Below are positions 60,991 to 64,000 of a stretch of 64,000 nt of DNA, piece after piece. The position numbers were made by a program, and so were the translations under genes. A model generated the notes under the pieces. It saw nothing but the letters and a program-made list of their open reading frames with translations, was not told the origin of the DNA and made no database searches. The stretch lies in NCBI RefSeq assembly GCF_000153705.1, contig NZ_DS022272.1:757765-821764 (forward strand), given 5' to 3'. Source of the DNA: Fulvimarina pelagi HTCC2506 (lineage in GTDB: Bacteria; Pseudomonadota; Alphaproteobacteria; Rhizobiales; Rhizobiaceae). Each line of letters starts with the position of its first letter. Positions within the stretch are counted from its first letter, which is position 1.

Positions 60991-62645
60991 GGTATGCCGG
61001 CGTTCGCAAGGTCGCTGTCGCCGTTCTCGTCTGTGCCTGCCTCGTCGGCACCGCGTCCGCCGATCCCGTGTCTTTTGCCGGCGATACGCCGCTCTTTGAG
61101 GAAGAAGCTCGGGCGGCCGGCATCGTGCACGTCTATGACGGGCCGTGGGAGTTCTTCGTCGGCGGCGGCGGAGCGGCGTTCGATTGCGACGGCGATCGCA
61201 AGCAGGACGTCTTCCTTGCCGGCGGCCGCAATCCGGCGCAGCTTTACCGCAACGTCTCGCCGACCGGCGGGCGTCTGGCCTTCGAGCCCGTCGGCGATTT
61301 CGGGATTGCCTCCGGCGATCTGGAGAAGGTGACGGGCGCCTATCCGCTCGATATCGACCAAGACGGGCTTCAGGATCTTGTCCTTCTGCGCGTCGGCGCG
61401 AATCTAGTGCTGAAGGGCAGGGGCGAATGCCGGTTCGAGGACGCGACCCGTGCCTTCGGCGTCGATCCGGGCCGCGACTGGACAACCGCTTTTTCCGCGA
61501 CCTTCGAAGCCGGCAGCCGTTTTCCAACGCTTGCTTTCGGTAATTACGTCGATCGCGCGGCCCCGGGCTCGCCCTGGGGAACCTGCTCCGACAACGTGCT
61601 GATGCGGCCGGGGGCGGACCGGGACGAGCCGGACTATTCCGAGCCACAGCGCCTCGCACCGGGCTATTGCGCACTGTCGATGCTGTTCACCGACTGGAAC
61701 CGCACCGGTGAGCCGGCACTGCGCATCACCAACGACCGGCAATATTATCGCGGCGGCGAGGAACAGCTTTGGCGTGTTGAGCCAGGCCGACCTGCGCGGC
61801 CCTATCGCAAGGCCGATGGCTGGCAGCATCTGTCGATATGGGGCATGGGGATCGCAGCGGCCGATCTTGATGGCGACGGCTGGCCGGAATATGCGCTCAC
61901 CTCCATGGGCGACACCAAGCTGCAGGTGCTGGACCGCGAGATCGAGGACGTGCCGACCTATCGCGACGAGGCCTATGATCGCGGCGCGACGGCGCACAGG
62001 CCCTACGAGGGCGACGAAGGCAAGCCGTCCACCGGTTGGCATGCGGAATTCGCCGACTTCAACAACGATACGAATTTCGATCTCTTCATCGCCAAGGGCA
62101 ATGTCGAGGCGATGCCCGACTTCGCGCGCTACGACCCGGACAATCTGCTGATGGGCGATTTCGAGGGCGCCTACACCGAACGGGGCGATGCCGCCGGACT
62201 CGCCCTTCCGACCAAGGGGCGCGGCGCGCTGGTCGCCGACTTCAACCTCGACGGCGCGCTCGATCTCCTGGTGGTCAATCGTAGCGGCCAGGCGAGCCTC
62301 TTCCGCAATCGAGGCGGCATCGCCGAACACGGAACAAGGCCGCTCGGTAATTTCCTCCATGTCGCGCTGAAACAGTCCGGCGGCAACCGGGATGCGATCG
62401 GCGCGAAGCTCGCAGTGCGCATCGGCGCGCGGACGCTGATGCGGACCATCGATATCGGCGGTGGTCATGCATCCGGAACCAGCGGTTTCGTGCATCTCGG
62501 GCTCGGCGTCGCCGAGCGCGCTCAGATCCGCGTGCAATGGCCGGACGGCGAGTGGAGCCACCCCTACCGGGTCTTCGCGAATAATTTCGTCCTGATCGAT
62601 CGCGAGGAAGACGCCGCACGCTACTGGTATCCGGCGGAAGACTGA
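60987..62645 (+). CDS. CRTAC1-family FG-GAP repeat protein, periplasmic
   Basis: The 552-residue exported protein has a signal peptide (cleavage near ASAD, about residue 26). It carries several FG-GAP/VCBS propeller repeats with calcium-type loops: DCDGDRKQD, DIDQDGLQD, DLDGDGWPE, DFNNDTNFD, DFNLDGALD. The C-terminal ASPIC/UnbV module includes NRDAIGAKLAVRIG, GGGHASGTSGFVHLGLG and VQWPDGEW. Such proteins are secreted or periplasmic and often pair with cytochromes, but their function is not known. GTG at 60987 overlaps the di-haem cytochrome stop, so the two are coupled. Confidence 0.9.
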   Translation: MRYAGVRKVAVAVLVCACLVGTASADPVSFAGDTPLFEEEARAAGIVHVYDGPWEFFVGGGGAAFDCDGDRKQDVFLAGGRNPAQLYRNVSPTGGRLAFEPVGDFGIASGDLEKVTGAYPLDIDQDGLQDLVLLRVGANLVLKGRGECRFEDATRAFGVDPGRDWTTAFSATFEAGSRFPTLAFGNYVDRAAPGSPWGTCSDNVLMRPGADRDEPDYSEPQRLAPGYCALSMLFTDWNRTGEPALRITNDRQYYRGGEEQLWRVEPGRPARPYRKADGWQHLSIWGMGIAAADLDGDGWPEYALTSMGDTKLQVLDREIEDVPTYRDEAYDRGATAHRPYEGDEGKPSTGWHAEFADFNNDTNFDLFIAKGNVEAMPDFARYDPDNLLMGDFEGAYTERGDAAGLALPTKGRGALVADFNLDGALDLLVVNRSGQASLFRNRGGIAEHGTRPLGNFLHVALKQSGGNRDAIGAKLAVRIGARTLMRTIDIGGGHASGTSGFVHLGLGVAERAQIRVQWPDGEWSHPYRVFANNFVLIDREEDAARYWYPAED

Positions 62646-62660
62646 GCAGGAAAAGACAAA

Positions 62661-62689
62661 GCCCTCGGCGTGGGAGGATCGCCGAGGGC
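62661..62689. terminator. Hairpin terminator after the CRTAC1 gene
   Basis: A perfect 10-bp stem (GCCCTCGGCG with CGCCGAGGGC, loop of nine) lies 15 bases after the stop, before a convergent gene. The T-run is poor (GTTTAC), so termination efficiency is uncertain; it can serve both strands. Confidence 0.7.
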
Positions 62690-62716
62690 GTTTACGGGTG
62701 CCGGGAGTGCTACGAC

Positions 62717-63064
62717 TTATTCGGCGATTAGCGATGCACGGAGATCGGGCTTCTTGGCGATGGAGAGCGTGTCGCCCGAGCGCTTGATCGTGACGAACTC
62801 TGCTTCGCTGTTGGCCTGGCCAGGCACTTCGACGGTCATTGACTGGCCGTCCCGCAGGTTGGCGCGCGTGCGGATAGGACGCTGGCTGTCCTCTGCCGAG
62901 AGCGTCGCGACGACTTCGAATTCGCCGGCTGTCTCGGTGTAGTAGACGGAGCCGTTGACGCCGCCGAGCGACACGGCGTGTCCCTGATTGGCGGCGATGT
63001 CGTCCGCCAGCGCGGGCATGGAAAGGGCGAGGGTCGTAGCAGCTGCGAAAAGAGCGGTTCTCAT
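62717..63064 (-). CDS. Small periplasmic protein of unknown function
   Basis: The 115-residue protein has a signal peptide (cleavage ALAD, about residue 20) and a compact beta-rich mature part (VSLGGVNGSVYYTETAGEFEVVATLSAE, SMTVEVPGQANSEAEFVTIKRSGDTLSI). Similar short exported proteins occur in rhizobia, but I cannot name a family or role. It is convergent with the CRTAC1 gene and shares its terminator region. Confidence 0.8.
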   Translation of the reverse strand: MRTALFAAATTLALSMPALADDIAANQGHAVSLGGVNGSVYYTETAGEFEVVATLSAEDSQRPIRTRANLRDGQSMTVEVPGQANSEAEFVTIKRSGDTLSIAKKPDLRASLIAE

Positions 63065-63371
63065 ATCTGGATGTCCTGATCGAATGAGCGGGTGCAGCGT
63101 CGATGCCCCGGTCGGGCCCGAAAATTACTGGCCGCCCCGCTCGACTTCCAAGCTATCCAGCCATGCTGCGCTGCACAATACGCTGAGCCTGCCTTCTCAG
63201 TATGTCTCGATTTCGCCAGGCGCATAACTCGCCGCATCGGGTAGGGTTGGTCTCTACCGTTTGGGTGAGAGACTATTCCCGGTAGGCTCTTCTGCAATCC
63301 GGGGCAGGATTTAATGCCCCGGAACGCAGGAACAGTCCTATCCGAATTGCGCTCAGCCACGACCGACGCGT
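63065..63371. other. Intergenic region
   Basis: No gene is supported; the small open frames lack motifs. It should hold the promoter of the small periplasmic gene, reading left, and lies beyond the 3' end of the YhaN-like gene. Confidence 0.5.
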
Positions 63372-64000
63372 TCAGGTCATCTCAATAATATCCGCATCGC
63401 TACCCAACCGATCCTTCGCGATCTCCACCACGCTGCGATGATGGGCGAAGAGGATCGGCTGCATGTGCTCGCTGGCATCGGCCAGCGTCTGAAGCCCCGC
63501 CGCCGTGCGTTCGTCGTCGAAGGTCTGGAAGATATCGTCGCCGACGAAGGGGATCGGCTCGTTGCGGGTTGCGTAGTCCTCGATGAAGGCGAGGCGAAGG
63601 GCGAGGTAAAGCTGGTCGCGGGTCCCGTCGCTGAGATCGTTGATCCGCAGCCGCTCGCCGTTCTTCCGAACCGTGATAAGTCTGGCCACGTCGTTCTCGT
63701 CGAACTGCTGGGAGAGCGAGGGAAAGGCGCCGTCGGTGAGGCGGCTCATGCGTTCGCCGGCCCGGCGCATCAACGGCGCGTCCTGGCTCTGGCGATGTTT
63801 GTCGAGGGTGGCCGAGACGAGATTGGCTGCGATCTTCAGGACCGCCCAGCGGCGGGCGAGGTCGAGCATCTCGGCTTCCACCGCCTTCTGCTCGAAGACA
63901 GCGCCCTCGGCGCCCTGGCCGCGCGACAGCGCCTCCTTCTCGTTCCTCTTTTCGCGGAGTTCGGCATAGGTCTCGTTGGACCGGGCCGTGAGATCGCGCT
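63372..64000 (-). CDS. YhaN-like AAA/SMC-type ATPase, C-terminal part (cut by window edge)
   Basis: The frame is open to the right edge, so only about the last 208 residues are seen. A coiled-coil segment (rich in Glu, Lys, Arg, Ala) leads into a C-terminal ATPase half with the ABC signature-like NDLSDGTRDQLYLALRLAFIEDYA, Walker B PIPFVGDDIFQTFDDERT and the switch ILFAHHRSVVEIA. This is the pattern of YhaN/Rad50-like proteins, which usually pair with a YhaO exonuclease. The N-terminal Walker A half lies beyond the window. Confidence 0.87.
   Translation of the reverse strand, partial: RDLTARSNETYAELREKRNEKEALSRGQGAEGAVFEQKAVEAEMLDLARRWAVLKIAANLVSATLDKHRQSQDAPLMRRAGERMSRLTDGAFPSLSQQFDENDVARLITVRKNGERLRINDLSDGTRDQLYLALRLAFIEDYATRNEPIPFVGDDIFQTFDDERTAAGLQTLADASEHMQPILFAHHRSVVEIAKDRLGSDADIIEMT

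Noticed and set aside
59269-61674. An 801-codon open frame on the - strand
   Set aside because: It lies opposite the ROK, di-haem and CRTAC1 genes, is extremely Arg-rich, has no motifs, and is the usual mirror frame of high-GC coding DNA.

Overview
The window reads as chromosomal DNA of a high-GC alphaproteobacterium, most likely in the Hyphomicrobiales (Rhizobiales). This rests on gene content: a RopA-type porin, an invasion-associated locus B (IalB) protein, an HWE/HisKA_2-type histidine kinase, a BigR/SqrR-type sulfur sensor, a single-domain xylose ATPase, ligD/ku, and a rhizobial-style bcsABZ plus TPR-protein cellulose operon. Genus cannot be fixed from the sequence alone. No insertion sequence, phage gene, rRNA or CRISPR array was seen.

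Region by region: (1) 0-5.2 kb is a detoxification block. A possibly damaged copD, a multicopper oxidase and a small c-type cytochrome run on the + strand. Facing them is a persulfide module on the - strand (metallo-beta-lactamase-fold persulfide dioxygenase, rhodanese, 40-residue Met-rich membrane peptide), with a divergent BigR/SqrR-like repressor and a glutaredoxin-MauE fusion. (2) 5.2-8.5 kb holds a 0.9 kb stretch without a convincing gene, a MerR regulator, a DedA protein and a dipeptide epimerase. (3) 8.7-14.4 kb is an Mla-type lipid transport operon (STAS-MlaE permease, MlaF ATPase, a 938-residue MCE protein with four 96-residue tandem repeats, a PqiC-like lipoprotein). It is followed closely by cobalamin genes (cobP/cobU, a GNAT gene, cobO). 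(4) 16-31 kb is mostly core metabolism: a CDF transporter, a VOC dioxygenase-like protein, DUF2252, phbB, ndk, HWE kinase, DUF421, dihydroorotase, ygfZ-HD-phosphatase operon, panC-panB, a LuxR-like protein without an HTH, infC with an ATT start, and tRNA-Thr. (5) 31-39 kb carries a helix-hairpin-helix protein, the porin, small membrane and secreted proteins, IalB and an orphan peptide-binding protein, ending at tRNA-Met. (6) 39.3-48.9 kb begins with AT-rich DNA beside tRNA-Met and continues as bcsA-bcsB-bcsZ-bcsK(TPR)-galU. (7) 49-54 kb has a cyclase-family hydrolase and the ku-ligD end-joining operon. (8) 54.7-62.7 kb has the xylFH-ATPase operon diverging from a ROK regulator. The regulator is coupled by overlapping codons to a di-haem cytochrome and a CRTAC1-family beta-propeller protein. 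(9) The window closes with a small periplasmic protein and the C-terminal end of a YhaN-like ATPase.

How the parts work together: the copper block would oxidise Cu(I) in the periplasm. The persulfide module would clear reactive sulfur under control of a two-cysteine sensor. The Mla operon would move phospholipid across the periplasm. The bcs genes would make and export cellulose from UDP-glucose supplied by GalU. Most striking are the repeat-built 938-residue MCE protein, the coupled ROK/di-haem/CRTAC1 trio, and the combined copper/persulfide locus with its 40-residue coupled peptide. Functions come from recognised motifs and family knowledge; no database search was run.
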